Source: Anaeramoeba flamelloides (lineage: Eukaryota; Metamonada; Anaeramoebidae). Taken from it: 64,000 nucleotides of DNA. The DNA lies in the NCBI GenBank assembly GCA_027625915.1, contig JANTQA010000008.1:10293001-10357000 (forward strand), given 5' to 3'. Under the pieces are notes generated by a model. That model saw only the letters and a list, made by a program, of their open reading frames with translations, was not told the DNA's origin and did not search any database. A program made the translations under genes and the position numbers. Below are positions 38,001-49,659 of the stretch, one piece after another; within the stretch, counting starts at the first letter, position 1, and every line of letters begins with the position of its first letter.

Positions 38001-40151
38001 GTAAAAACTTCATTGAAAAGTTTTTTTGGGTATCCCCAAGTATTGAATGGGCTGGTGGTTGTTTCCTTTTATGTAGATTTTTTTTTGGAAAGCCACCATA
38101 GGTTGTTTTAATAAAGAGTTCTAAATATTTAAACAACTATAGATCAAATGAAAAAGGCTGTTTATTAAATTTGGATTTAGAACTTTATAGATGGGTTGAA
38201 TCTAAATAGCTCTGGTTTTTAAGAATAAGATTTGGTTTTCGAAATTTTCTTTTCAGTTGCTTTGCTTTTTTTTTTTGTGTTATTTTTTTTTTTATTATTT
38301 TATTTTTTTTTTTTTTGTAAGTTTCCCAAATCTTGTTTTCGCAAAATCCCAGTACAAGATACCGACTCGACAGCAAAAACCCAGTCAAAGTAACGACTCG
38401 ACAGATAGTACGGAAAGGTTCAATTCGGTTCACTTTGGTTGGTTTCAGATCGCATTCGTTGGATTCAGTTCAGTTGCATAAGTCCTCGTCGAAGATCTGA
38501 TCATGAACAAGTTTGGTTGGGTTAGTCATGATCAGGTCAACCAATTCTTATAATGATTTTTTATACTTTTTACCTTTCCCAAACACCTAAAAAAAACAAA
38601 AAGAGAAGGAACATAGAGCCCAAGTAACTTAAGAAGGGAAATTTGGAAAAGGTAAAAAGTATAAAAAATAAAAACCTGATATTTCAAAGAATTTTAAAAA
38701 AATAAAACCAAAAACCAAAAAAAAAAATTAAAACACAATTTTTGAAATGAGCATTACGGATTTTCTATTAATGAAGTTTCGCTGGAAAAAGGTTAACAAA
38801 AAGATTTTTTGCTAATAATTATCTGAATTTTAAAAGTCATTACATCATTAAAATTTTCTGAGTGATTATTTGCCTTTTCGAAGATCTTTTTTTTTTTCAC
38901 TTTACTTTCTTTTGCAAAAAAACGAAAGAAAAGAAAAAAAGAAAAATATCTTAAAAAAAAAAAATTTGAAGAAATCAAAAAAGAAAAAAAAGAATGAAAG
39001 GTAAAAAAAAACAAAAAAGAGAAAAAAAAATAAAAAAACAATTGATGAAATCGGAAAAAGTGATTCTGATCTAAAAATAGAAAAATTCTTTTGAAAAGAA
39101 AATTTGATAAAACTCATAGAATTTGTTTGATATTACAAATTAAACTGTCCTTATTTTGAATAGAAAAGAATTTAGTATAAACTAAATTCCAAAATTTTAA
39201 CACACAGTTAAAACAGTTTACTGAATAACAATAATACACCTTCATTCAAATTGGAAATAGTTTTGATTTTGGTAAATATTTTTATCATTTTTTTATCTTT
39301 TCTGTTTTGTTTCTCATTTCTTTTTTCCAGTTACTAAATCTGTTTCGTTCGATCAGTTATTTTATTCAAATGGTTGATATTAAGGTGAATGTTGAGTTTA
39401 GTTAAATAGAAAAAAGAACTCAAATAAAATTAGTTGATGTTATCTAACCATTTGATCGAACAATATTTCTTAATAGAATTTCAACAAATTTAACCAATGC
39501 ATTTTTTCGTTCCGCTCGTTTCATCATTTTGAATTCATGTATTTTTTGATTTTTTCGTTTTATATTTTTTTCTTTTATTTGTATAAAAATGATTACATTA
39601 TAAAAACATTAATACTAGGTAACTTAAATGTGGTTTAATATTATCTTTGGAAAATTACAATAAATTTTAGATACTTTTTTGCCTATTTTTGATTTTGGGT
39701 CTGTCCAAAATTTTGGAATGGGGTTTATATTTATTTTTTAAAGAGATTATTGAAACTTTTATTATTCGAAAAAGACCACCACTGTAGTAGAATACAATAA
39801 CACGCCTCACATGACATAAGCTTTCAAGACATTTCAATTTTTATATAAACAAACATTAGATTTTTTAATTATTATTGTAATTAAAAAACAAAACCCTTTG
39901 ATTATTTTTTTGTTTAAAAGGAATGGGCTAAAATTAAATTTAACCCCCCCCATCAATTCTTCAAAATCAAAAATAAACAAAATAACTTCATCCAAAAGTC
40001 ATTTCTTTTTAAAAAATAATACTTTTTACTTTTTATGAAAAAAAATTTTTTAATTATCGAGCCATTTATATTTATTATTTCGTTTGAAATTTTCATTTTA
40101 AATAATAATTATTATCGAATCAATAACAAATAACAAATAAATAAATTAACA

Positions 40152-40184
<33 letters not shown>

Positions 40185-40960
40185 CAATTATTATATAGTT
40201 ATTTAGAAAACATTGATAGGATTACTAGCGAAGATTATATCCCAACTGACCAAGATATTTTATTATGCCGAATTCCCACAACAGGGGTGAACATAGTAAA
40301 TTTTAAAATGGAAGAACAAATGTGGAACATTGTTGATGTTGGGGGACAACGAAGTGAACGAAGGAAATGGATTCATCATTTTGATGATGTTTCTATTATA
40401 GTTTATGTTGTAGCAATAAATGAATATGATCAACAACTTTTTGAAGAATTAAGTATTAACAGATTAAAGGAATCACTAGGACTTTTTGAATCAACTGCAA
40501 ACAACGAACATTTTGAAAACAAAAACTGTGTTATTCTTTTTAATAAAATCGATCTTTTTGAAGAAAAAATTAAAAAAGTTAGTTTTTCTGAATGGTTCCC
40601 AGACTTTAATGGAAATGAAAAAGATGTAAATGAAACTCGTGAATTTATCGTTCAACAATTTATTGAAACCGCAAAGAATACAAATAGGAAAATTATTCAT
40701 CATTTTACGTGTGGGACAGATACAGAAAATATCAAAAATGTTTTTGTAAGATATCAACTTTTATCTTTTATATTATTATTTAATAATTAATAAACTAAAA
40801 TTTCATAATTATATATATATATTATCTATTTTTTTTTCATTATATTCCCTATACAATTCTATGATTTACTTATCAAATTTTTTTTTTTAATAAAATAATA
40901 ATTCTATAGGAAGAAATTCAAAAATATGTTGTAAAAAATACAGAGAATTCTAATCTTTAA
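32001..40960 (+). CDS. Heterotrimeric G-protein alpha subunit, 6 exons
   Basis: Exons are 32001-32116, 32213-32293, 32403-32503, 32598-32752, 40199-40745 and 40910-40960; all junction phases agree. The start MGNRNSN is a myristoylation-type N terminus. All nucleotide motifs are present: P-loop GTGESGKST (split by intron 1), switch I LCRIPTTGV with the catalytic Arg and the Mg-binding Thr, DVGGQRSERRKW with the catalytic Gln, NKID and TCGTDT. The helical-domain motif IKTLWSDSAMKECF and the C terminus NSNL (no pertussis-toxin Cys at -4) complete a normal-length protein of about 350 residues. It acts at the plasma membrane with beta-gamma and receptors. A run of 27 A after codon 7 puts the ATG one base out of frame with the rest. 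Introns 1-3 and 5 are 94-164 nt; intron 4 is 7.4 kb. Confidence 0.96.
33078..34290 (-). mobile_element. Family I element, copy 3, reversed
   Basis: Read on the minus strand it matches copy 1 almost throughout, for example AATAATTCGGAATCTGATTG near 33775, GGAAAGGTGATCTTTC near 33430 and the TTTTTTGAGTGCCA end near 33150. Similarity to copy 1 looks well above that of copy 2. It lies in G-alpha intron 4. Confidence 0.78.
34316..34769 (+). mobile_element. Decayed Tc1/mariner-like element, transposase N-terminal fragment
   Basis: A left end TTTTCAAACAAAAGGGCACA precedes two helix-turn-helix-like segments in different frames: EINLEIICQFKNGNSLSLIS (from about 34486) and PDELWLYIENETLKNKSLTC (from about 34641). 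This spacing resembles the paired DNA-binding domain of Tc1/mariner transposases. No catalytic domain follows, so it is a truncated relic. Resemblance is moderate. Confidence 0.5.
34816..35016. mobile_element. MITE family G
   Basis: 201 bp with 17-bp ends TTTCAAATAAAAGGGCA (34816) and its inverse (35000-35016), one base different. The end sequence resembles the left end of the neighbouring Tc1/mariner-like relic, so it is probably a deletion derivative of that family. Confidence 0.8.
36540..37227. mobile_element. MITE family F with nested family C copy
   Basis: Perfect 19-bp ends TTTCAGTCAAAGGGGCCCA (36540-36558) and the inverse (37209-37227). 688 bp, no reading frame. A family C foldback lies inside (36846-37010). 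Confidence 0.85.
36846..37010. mobile_element. Family C MITE, copy 4, nested in family F element
   Basis: The left arm contains AAAATTTTCACTTCATTTTC; the right arm contains AAAATGAAGTGAAAAATG and ends TTATTCAAATACCAGT, matching the cluster at 22026-22634. Confidence 0.7.
37769..38667 (-). mobile_element. Probable retroposed sequence with 18-bp target duplication and A tail
   Basis: The 18-mer ataaaaacctgatatttc occurs at 37751-37768 and 38668-38685. Directly inside the first copy is a T tract, so on the minus strand the unit reads duplication, 0.9-kb body, AATAAA-like signal, A tail, duplication: the hallmark of LINE-driven retroposition. The body has a G/C-rich part (38340-38545) with a 10-bp perfect stem CTGATCATGA (38497-38506/38526-38535), a TTTTTTATACTTTTTACC stem pair (38549-38585/38643-38667) and a minus-strand frame including NRIEPFRTICRVVTLTGFLL. 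The source RNA is unknown; a processed transcript or SINE-like RNA is possible. Confidence 0.65.
40153..40183. repeat. ATA trinucleotide array
   Basis: About ten units of ATA/AAT just before the acceptor of G-alpha intron 4. Confidence 0.9.
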
Positions 40961-42804
40961 ATTAAAACTTTAATATGTTTCTACTTTATTATATAGCTAT
41001 TAAATAAATATTTAAACTTTACAATTTGTTTTATTATTTATCCAAACATAAATACTTTTTAATATGATCCCTCACCTTTGAAAGCATTTTATGTATTTTT
41101 CAGAGATAAAAATATTATATAACCAAAAAAAAAATAGGGATTCTCATTAAAATATTTCAATTTAAATAACAACTACAACATATAAAATGTGAATATTGCT
41201 TTATAAATGTTTGAACAAAAAAAATAAATAAAAAAATAGATGAAAATATTATGGTTAAATGTGTTATTAGAGAGAATTTTTTTAAGGAACTAATCTCTAT
41301 TAAATTTTTTTACTAAAATTTAATAGAGATTGAGAAAATTGTTTTGTCAATTACTTAGATTTGAAAAACCCTGTTTATTTTCATATTAAACTTATTTCTA
41401 GATAAGGAATCCTTATTTAGAAATTGGTCTTAAAAAAAAAAATGATAGATACTAGTTCCTTAATATTTTTCAAATATTTTGAAAATTATTGAATTCTTGT
41501 AAGAACCAAGTTGATATTATTTGAAAGAAAAAGAAAAAACCCTTTAGAAAATTTTTAATAAAAAAAATAATATTTTGAAAATTTCAATATATTTTTAGAC
41601 GAGTTCCCAAAAAATATAGGTCAAGTATTTGATTTACCCGAGCTTTCTAAAAAATCAATTTGAATCCAATTTAGAATCACTCCCAAAGATTATTTAAAAA
41701 CTAAAACTTGATCTTTTATAAACTCAAACCTTTAAAATAGTCGATAAAATAAGTTTTAGAATTATTATCAATTGAGACCAAAATATTTTTTATGGAAAAA
41801 TTTTTCTAATTATTTTCATTTTTGATTAGATATAATCTATTTTAATAATCGGAAGATTTTCTTCTGAAAAAAATGGTACATATATAGTCACATATGATAT
41901 TATTTTAATCCATAGAATACTTTTTCAACAAAAAATCAGCTTTTAACAATCAAGGATTTATTGCATATTATTTTTTCTTCAAGTTAAGAAGATTATGTAA
42001 TATTTTTTCAAAACTGTAGACTTTATAATAAAAAATACATTCTCAAAATTATTTTTCAATTGATGAAATCAATCATCAAGTTGAAGATTTATCTTTAAAA
42101 TAAAATATTAAAACATTCTTTAGAATTTTACCACAAAGATCTAATTATAAATTATGATCTTGAAATGATTTTTTGCAAAAAAGTTAGAGTCAAAATTTAA
42201 ATATCCTTTGTTATTTGAAATTAAATTTAACTTTTTACAAAGATAAGTTTTTTTTGTCCTGATAGATGCTTTGTCTTAAGTCTAAGATGTCTATTTGATA
42301 GAATTTTGGGAAAATTTAAGATAAAATTCCAATCTATTATCTTCAATAACAAATCACCCACTTAAACTTTTCTTCTCAATTTATATTTTCTTTTAATAAA
42401 TTGAATATTAAATATATATAACTTGACAATGCAAAAAATCGTGAATCTTTTACCTCTCAAAAAAAAAAAAAAAATAATCAGAGAAGCAGTGATTGATAAA
42501 AGTTTTAGAATTAAATTTCATACGAACAGTGAAAAAAAAAAAAAAAAGGGATATTTTCTCCTCAAATTTTATTAATCATTATACAAGTTGGAAACAAAAA
42601 ATTAAAAGACCCTATAGTTGATTTTTTTTAAGATACAAATTTCTGCCTTCTTTCAAAATTTTTCTATTTTCCATAATAATGGATAATTAGAATGCCTTTA
42701 TCCAAGTTGTCTTTAATTCTTCAAAATATTTCTAAAAAATCACAATTTCCTGACATTGTCACCTTATCACGAATACTTTGTTATATATATATATATATAT
42801 ATAT

Positions 42805-43043
42805 AAGCTAAATTTCAAAATTAGTCGTAAAAATTGTTATGAAATTTTTTTTCTTTTTTTATTTGTCTTTCAAAAAAAAAATGATTACACTATATTTTTA
42901 TTTATTAGTCTAGATTGGTTATTATATATATATATATATATATATATACTTTTTAGTAAAATACTTTATTATTCAAAAAAAAAAAAGTAATTAAATAAAT
43001 TTATGTCCGATGAAAAATCTGTCACTATTTTTGAAAATTAGCT

Positions 43044-43044
<1 letters not shown>
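42805..43044. mobile_element. Element H: foldback flanked by TA repeats
   Basis: Left AAGCTAAATTTCAAAATTAG (42805-42824) and right CTATTTTTGAAAATTAGCTT (43025-43044) are inverse copies with one or two differences. TA arrays lie outside both ends and a third TA array lies inside (about 42921-42948). Confidence 0.75.
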
Positions 43045-43074
<30 letters not shown>

Positions 43075-43924
43075 AAATTCTTTTCAAATATTTCAAATTG
43101 AAATTGAAAAAAAAACCTTCAAATTACAGTATTATGTAGAAAATTTAGGATCCTTTTTAAAATTAATACTATCATCCCAAAAAACGGAAATAAAAAAAAT
43201 ATATAAAAAAAGATACATTGAGACATTATATGTTTAATTTTTTCCTCTTTGTTTAATAATTATTTTAAAATGTATTTATTTTGATAAATTTTATTTAATT
43301 ACCCCTTTCACTAAATTATAAAATAAATAAGAACAATAAATTTCAAAGTTATTATTTTTGATTTTCAAATTAAGATCCAATGTTGATTGATTATTGAAAA
43401 TATTATATAAATGAGAATGTTGAAGATCTATTTTTTTTTTTTTAAGAAAAATGTCATCTACCATTATATTATGTTACAACTCTACAAACTAGTTGAAGAG
43501 TAATAACTGGGGTACAAATACTCCTAAAAATTTAAAATAATGAATAATTTATGCTTGATTTTCTTCAAAAAAATAATAAAAAAATTGGATTTTTTAAAAC
43601 TATAAAAATATTGAAACTCATTTTAATGCTAACTAGAAAAATTTATTATCACCCTTTATTTATTTTAATTTAGTTATATCTGAACAATTAAAATTCAAAA
43701 TTACCCAAAAAAGAGAAATCAATGCATATTGAATACTATTTAATAATTTATAAAGTAAAAATATTATAATCAATTTAAATTTTTTTTTTGTATAAGAGGG
43801 TTTGAAAAAAAAAGAACAATTAATAAAATAATAAAAATAAATTGATTTTTTCTTCACCAGAAATATTTAACTTCCCTATTTACAACAAAAAATAATGTCC
43901 TGTGTATTTTATCAATATTTTTGA

Positions 43925-44121
43925 TACAGTCAGTTTCACTTTTAAGGCACAAACTTTGAACTAAATTTAAAGCACAGAAAAATCTCAAATTAAAGCACAA
44001 AATTTTTAAATTTTTTTTTTCAATTTATTTTACTAGAATCTCAATTTTGTACCTTAATTTGAGATTTTTTTGTGCCTTAAATTCGGTAGCGGTTTGTGCC
44101 TTATAATTGGAACTGACTGTA
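43925..44121. mobile_element. Family A MITE, copy 9
   Basis: TA-flanked, 197 bp, left end CAGTCAGTTTCACTTTTAAG, right arm with several changes (TTCGGTAGCGGTTTG, ATAATTGGAACTGACTG). An older copy. Confidence 0.87.
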
Positions 44122-45611
44122 TTGATAATTCTTAATTTTATGATTGAAGGACACATTGGAATTAGAAAAAATGAATATTTTCACTAAATTTGTCTGTTCT
44201 CATAACCAAATACCAAAAAAAGTTGTGAACGATTGTTTTTCTGAGAAAAATTGTTCTTAGACTAAAATTTTTAATCTTAATACATTGTTGAGAATTTACT
44301 ATTTTTTGTATTTTTTTAATCCTTTAATTTTATTTAGGTTTAAATATTACCACAAAGTGTCAAAAAGGACTTAAGTGTAAAAAAAAAAAAAAAATCAGAA
44401 TTATTTTTGGTTGATAAATTCACCCAAATAAACAGTTATATACAATAAGAATAATAAAAAAAAACAATTATTAAAATATATAGATAAATGTTTCTAATTA
44501 ATAATTATTCAAATATATGAACCGTTTCCTTTTTGATTGTACCCATCATTTGAAAAGAATGAAAAATTTGGATTAAATACTTCATTCAAAGAAACATAAA
44601 CAAAAATCAAATAAAGAAAAATATATTTGGAACTCTTAAAAATAAAAAACGATTCTTTATCTTGTCATTAGTTAATGATCAAAAATATTTTAATTATTTA
44701 TTGAAACACGATAATAACAATTTAAAAAAGTGCTAGAATAGCTTTATAATTTCGCCAAGTGTTTAGGTTTTTCTTTATTTAAAAGAATACACCAAAACCT
44801 ATGATTTACTCTATTCATTTAAATTAGGGATTATCTAATGAAAAATGTTTTTTTTTTTTCCAATTCTTGAAATAAACTAAAAATTAAATTATTTTTAATT
44901 TATTTCTTAAATTAAAAAAAAAACAAAAAAAAACAAGGTTTATAAGAGGAAATTAATCACCGAGCTCCCCCCCCCAAAAAAAAAAAAAAAAAAAAATCTA
45001 ATACAAAAACAACAAAATCAACTTTTTTCTTTTTTGAGTGTTTATAACCTTATTATTAATTTCGGACCACCAATTAAAAAGAAGAGGATTCTAATTGTCT
45101 TTTGACAATTACTCAAATTTGTAAACTATTTTTATAAAAATTGATAAAAAAGAAAAATTATATGGATAAAAGGATCATTTCAAACTTGGTTAAACAGATA
45201 TTTCATAAAAAATACTTGTATTTTTTTTTCGAAGAAAATCCACCCTTAGATGATAAATGAAACCAACAATAAACAATAGGTAAACTTCACATTGGTTTCT
45301 TAAAGTTCTATGATTAAAAAAGAAATTCTCAAAACGAGGGATTAAAATTAAAAGATTATCTCTCGAAAAAAAAAAATAGAACTAATTTTTTGTGAAATTT
45401 TTATTCATAATAAAAACTTTTCTTATTATTTCTTGAGGAATTGGTCTTCAAAGATCAAGAAATCCACAATAAATAACCAACAAAGGTGATATTAATTTCT
45501 TAAGATACTAATATTAAAAAGAAATTCAAAATGAAGGATTAATTATAAAAGAATTTTACTCAAAAAATAGAGCTTATTTTGAGAAAATTTGAATAAAAAA
45601 AAAACAAAATA

Positions 45612-45783
45612 TACATCAGTTCCCCTTTTAAGATACAAACTTTCAACGAAATTTAAGGACAAAAAAATTTAAAATTAAGGAGTATTTTGAGAATTTTGTT
45701 ATATACAAAGTATTTTACTTGAATTTAAATGTTGTGCCTTAATTTGGGGTTTTGATTGTGCCGTTAAAGTGGAACTGACTGTA
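45612..45783. mobile_element. Family A MITE, copy 10, degraded
   Basis: Ends ACATCAGTTCCCCTTTTAAG and AAAGTGGAACTGACTG with TA on both sides. It is shorter (172 bp) and the right arm has lost a block, so it is an old copy. Confidence 0.75.
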
Positions 45784-46056
45784 TGAAAAATTTTAAAAAA
45801 TAAAATTCCAAATTTTAATGATTTCTTGAAAAATATCAAGTAGTTTACCTTCAAAAAATATTTCAATGTAGATATACTATTGGGTAATTAACTATATGTT
45901 GTATCAGAATAAGAAGAAAAAAAAAAAAAACTTGTTTTATTTGAAAGAGTAGATCTAGGCTTTGGACACGGGTAGTTGATTTCAATGCCAAACTAAAAAA
46001 AAACAATCTCAATATATAAACATTACCTCTTTTGGTTATTGGACAATATCTTTGAA

Positions 46057-46280
46057 TACTGTTAATTGCAAAATTAAAAGATCAAAATTATCATTCAGCT
46101 TTCCAAAAAAACACACCTCTTTCAAGAATTAGAAATCATCAAAGTTCCCCAATTCTAAAAATGGGTATTAATATTTAAGCTGATTTTAAGTATTAGTAAA
46201 TTAGAACTGTTCCAAGATTTTAAAGATCTTTTTATGGAAAGCTGTATGAAAATTTTGTTTCATTTATTTTACAACTAATA
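46057..46280. mobile_element. Family D foldback element, copy 2
   Basis: Left TACTGTTAATTGCAAAATTA with CATTCAGCTTTCCAAAAAA; right TGGAAAGCTGTATGAAAATT ending near ACAACTAATA. 224 bp, noncoding. Confidence 0.75.
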
Positions 46281-46525
46281 TTATGTATACCTTTCGTCAA
46301 ATCAGAATTCCTCAAATCATTTTTGAAAACATTCATTTTTTTAACAAACCTTTAAATTCAAACCCAACTTAAGACTGATCAACTCCGAACCCAAACAACA
46401 CTACTCTACCCTCTAAATAGAATACTTTTTTTCCCATATCAAAGAATGACAATCTTTAAAGAATAACCTTCCAAAATAAAAAAATCATTTTTCACTTTTA
46501 TTTTTTTTTTTGTCTTTCACATAAA

Positions 46526-47070
46526 ATGTTAAAACCAGGAAAAAAAGGATCAATTTTTTGCATTTTAATTTCAATTTGGGGTGTAGTAATGCTTGTAAAT
46601 TTCCAACTTTTCATTTTACCTTTTTCTTCTTCACACAACCAAAACTGATCTTTTTCCTTTTTCCTTTTTCCTTTTTCCTTTTTCCTTTTTTTAATTTATT
46701 TACAATTTCATTTTCTCCAAAAAGCTAATTTTAGGAATTTTGTTTCAAACAGGGCACCAAGGTTTGGATTTAAGTTCCAAAGATTTAATTTCCATTTTAA
46801 ACACAACAAAAGTTTAATCACAACAATATATTTAATCACAACAATATATTTCCTTTTTTTTAATCTTTTTCTTCTTCCAATCCACCAGGTAATATTGGGC
46901 ATTATGGAGACAACGATCCAAAAGATCTTGCAAGAGATCTTTTTATTGCAGCAGCTATCTATTTTGTGTTTTTGTTGGGGTGTGGATTTAGGTATCGCCA
47001 TGTTGTGAAAAAAGAACAAAATTTGGAATTGGAAAGAGTGATCAACGAAAAAGAATTTGATTTGGATTAA
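46526..47070 (+). CDS. RNASEK: Ribonuclease kappa homologue (V-ATPase-associated membrane protein), 3 exons
   Basis: Exon 1 is 46526-46594 (ATG, donor GTAAATTT), exon 2 starts at 46725, exon 3 is 46889-47070 (TAA). Exon 1 ends with the first membrane helix, FCILISIWGVVML, continuing as LILGILFQ, closely matching the LSAWGVIMLIMLGIFF pattern of RNASEK. Exon 3 has the second helix, ARDLFIAAAIYFVFLLGC, where RNASEK has CFIAAGLYLLLGG, and a charged cytosolic tail. Two helices and a length of 95-112 residues fit the family, which binds the V-ATPase membrane sector. Exon 2 end is uncertain: a donor at 46762 (CAAG|GTTTGG) keeps the frame but shortens the loop, while a longer exon to about 46811 gives a family-like loop but joins out of phase. 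The intron 2 sequence contains an 18-bp tandem duplication (tttaatcacaacaatata). Confidence 0.82.
46651..46692. repeat. TTTTTCC heptamer array in RNASEK intron 1
   Basis: About five units of TTTTTCC followed by a T run, forming the polypyrimidine part of the 130-nt intron 1. Confidence 0.85.
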
Positions 47071-49659
47071 AAAATCTGTTTTTTTCTTTTTTATAAATTT
47101 TCCTTTTTTATTCAAAAAAAAAAGAAAAAATAATTTTCTTTTGTAATAAACACTTTTGAAGAAAGAAAAAAAAAAAACAACTTTTTTTGGTTTGTTTTCT
47201 CATTCTGTTGCTCAAGTTAAAAAATAACCCGTTTTGTTTCTTTGAATTTGAAGCTTTCTTTCTTCAAAAAAATATCCTTTTGTTTTTTTTCAAAATATAA
47301 CCAATGAAAAAAAAAGAACAAAATTTGATTTATCATCAATTTAGTAAGGAATTTGAAAACAGGTGTAATTTTGCCTTTAAAAAAACTGTTCACAATGCCC
47401 TGAAACTCGGTTTATTTAAGTTTATCAACTGTTTTATGATATTTTTTAAAAAAAACCCTGGCAAGAAAATAGTTCTGTGAAACATTATTAATTGTTAATT
47501 TCAGGAAAATTTATAAACAAATCCTTTGTATTTTTAAACAAATTTTTTATGAACAAAGTAATAAACCTATACTAAAGCTCATTAAAGTGAGGGTGTCTAA
47601 AGAATACTCAAGTAATTATTTGATAACCTAAGCGGATAAACTTATTTTGAAAAAAACAATAGAGTTTCCTATAGAGGTTTACTAGAAGTTTGAAAAATGA
47701 TAATTTTTATTCTTGTTTTTTGGTTGACTGAATTTTGTTTTTAAAAGGTACTGTTAATTGTCAAATAAAAAGATCAAAATTTTCATTCATCTTTCCAAAA
47801 AAATCACATTCCAAGAATTATCACAAACCTTCAAAAGTCCCAATTCTAAAAAGGTAAATTAATAATTTAAAATGTTTTCGAGAATTAAAAAATTTGAAAT
47901 TTTATATGATTTAAAAACTCTTTTTTTTTTTTTTTATTTTTGAAGAGAGAAATTACTTTTCCCCTGTGTGCCGTTAGGTTTTTTTTAATTTGAGAAATAA
48001 AAAGAAAATTGATGAAATTTTGTTTTAATTTCTTAAATTAAAAAGAACTTAGGCACTCACCTAATTTCAAAACTTTTTTTAGAAATTTTGTTAAAGAATC
48101 ACAAATTTTATTAACACTTACTGACATAATATAAATGATGAATTCTTTTGAATAATAATATCTCCGATAATGTTAGTTTTTTTATTTTATTCAAAAAATT
48201 CAGATATCCAGATTTTTCGATTTATTTTATAGGCCGGACAGTCCCATAATTAATGATCGAAATCTTCAATGATATCAATATTTAACTTTTCTTTGCATAA
48301 ATCACAATTTTTATTTTTATTTTTACTTGTTACATAAGAGTACCTATTTAAAAAATTAGTAAAATTTCGAAATTTTAGAATTGTTTTTGTAGCTTTCCAG
48401 TTAAAATATTTTTGTTGTTCGAAATTGCAATTTTGTTGTTTTAGTAATTTTTAGGTATTGTTGAACTTTCCAACTAGGCGAATTTTCCAATTTGGTTAAT
48501 CGAAAAACTTTTAATTATAAATCTAATAATTTTAACCCCTTAGTGTACCAATTAATATTTTCATTTTCCAAAAACTCTTTTTTTTTGGAAAGCTGAATGA
48601 AAATTTTGTTCGATTTATTTTGCAACAAATAGTATAATTTAATTAATTATACTTCTAAAAAGCGGGTGAGTTATAATTTCCTAAGGTTGATTCTTAAAGA
48701 AAAGATATTATTAATCAAGTACAAAACAATCTTCCTATTATTTACAATTAAACATCCATTTACAAGCTTTTTTTCAATAACATATTCTGAAAACTGTTTT
48801 GTCATTAATATATACCAATAGACTACTGGTTTTGTCAAGAATAAGGGTTTCTGTTTACTTTACTGGATTTTCAAATGTCTATTTCTTTTTGACTAAAATT
48901 TATAAAATATTTTTTAAGGGATTAGCATCTACCAACGAGAAGTCGAAGATCAAAGTGTATTGTTATTGTGCGTAAATCACATTAGTTCACAATGTTTCAA
49001 CTGTTTCTAAAAAATCAAATAGTAAAGTAGTACTATTTGTTGATACCATCAATTATCAATTATCTTTTGTATTAGTAAAAAACCCAGAATTTCAGAATAA
49101 AATCTACATATTACGATAAATTGAAATGTTCAAATAATCAATATGAAGACCTAAAAGTTGAAAAAATATCTTTCTGAAATTTGTTGCGAAATGTAGATTA
49201 GTTGTTAAAAAATTCAATTTTATACAAAATTAAATAACCTAATGAAATTTAATAACTCGGGTTTGAATTTTAAATCGAGTTTTTAATAGTGCTTGAATTC
49301 TATTTCTATTATTTCCAAAATATAATTTTCTTTATCAATTCATTTATTTTTAAAGATAAATGAAAGAAAACAAATTTGATTGAACTTTCTTTTGTAAATT
49401 GAATTTTTTGTTACAGTTGATTGGAAATTGACTTTTTTTTGAGATCTTAATGAAAAATTTTTCTGATTTGATTTAATTTTGTATAAAAATAATTTAAAAA
49501 ATTAAAAAAAACAATTAAAAATTAAAGAAAAAATTAAAATCATGGAGAGTAAAGTGATTTTTTATTCAATTAAAATGTTTTGAAATTATAAAAATGAACC
49601 AAATAAAATAAATTGTTGTTGTTTGAGACTCCAAGCAAATAAATAAATCCAAAAATACA
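47071..49659. other. Noncoding region between RNASEK and RBX1 (convergent)
   Basis: The two genes end toward each other. The interval holds an enlarged family D element (47749-48635). No other gene is recognisable. Confidence 0.55.
47749..48635. mobile_element. Family D element, copy 3, enlarged
   Basis: Left TACTGTTAATTG, then ATTTTCATTCATCTTTCC; right GGAAAGCTGAATGAAAATTT, then TTTGCAACAAATAGTA. The ends match the 0.23-kb copies, but the body is 887 bp, so about 0.65 kb was probably inserted between the arms. No frame inside. Confidence 0.65.

Larger units (their letters stand above)
32753..40198 (+). other. 7.4-kb intron 4 of G-alpha, filled with mobile elements
   Basis: The donor GTAAGATC follows GGA TA, and the acceptor TATATAG precedes T TAT TTA, giving Tyr-Tyr in frame across the join. 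A normal-looking acceptor (GTGTGTAG) lies only about 70 nt after the donor, before ataataaatc, so the ancestral intron may have been about 70 nt with a large addition. Inside are a reversed family I copy, a Tc1/mariner transposase fragment, MITEs G, F and C, a retroposed sequence and an ATA trinucleotide array (40153-40183). Confidence 0.75.
40961..46525. other. Noncoding region between G-alpha and RNASEK
   Basis: 5.6 kb without a recognisable gene. It holds element H, two diverged family A MITEs, a family D copy, and a C9 run followed by a long A run near 44966-44996. The last 200 nt (46330-46460) are richer in C and may include the RNASEK promoter. Confidence 0.55.
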
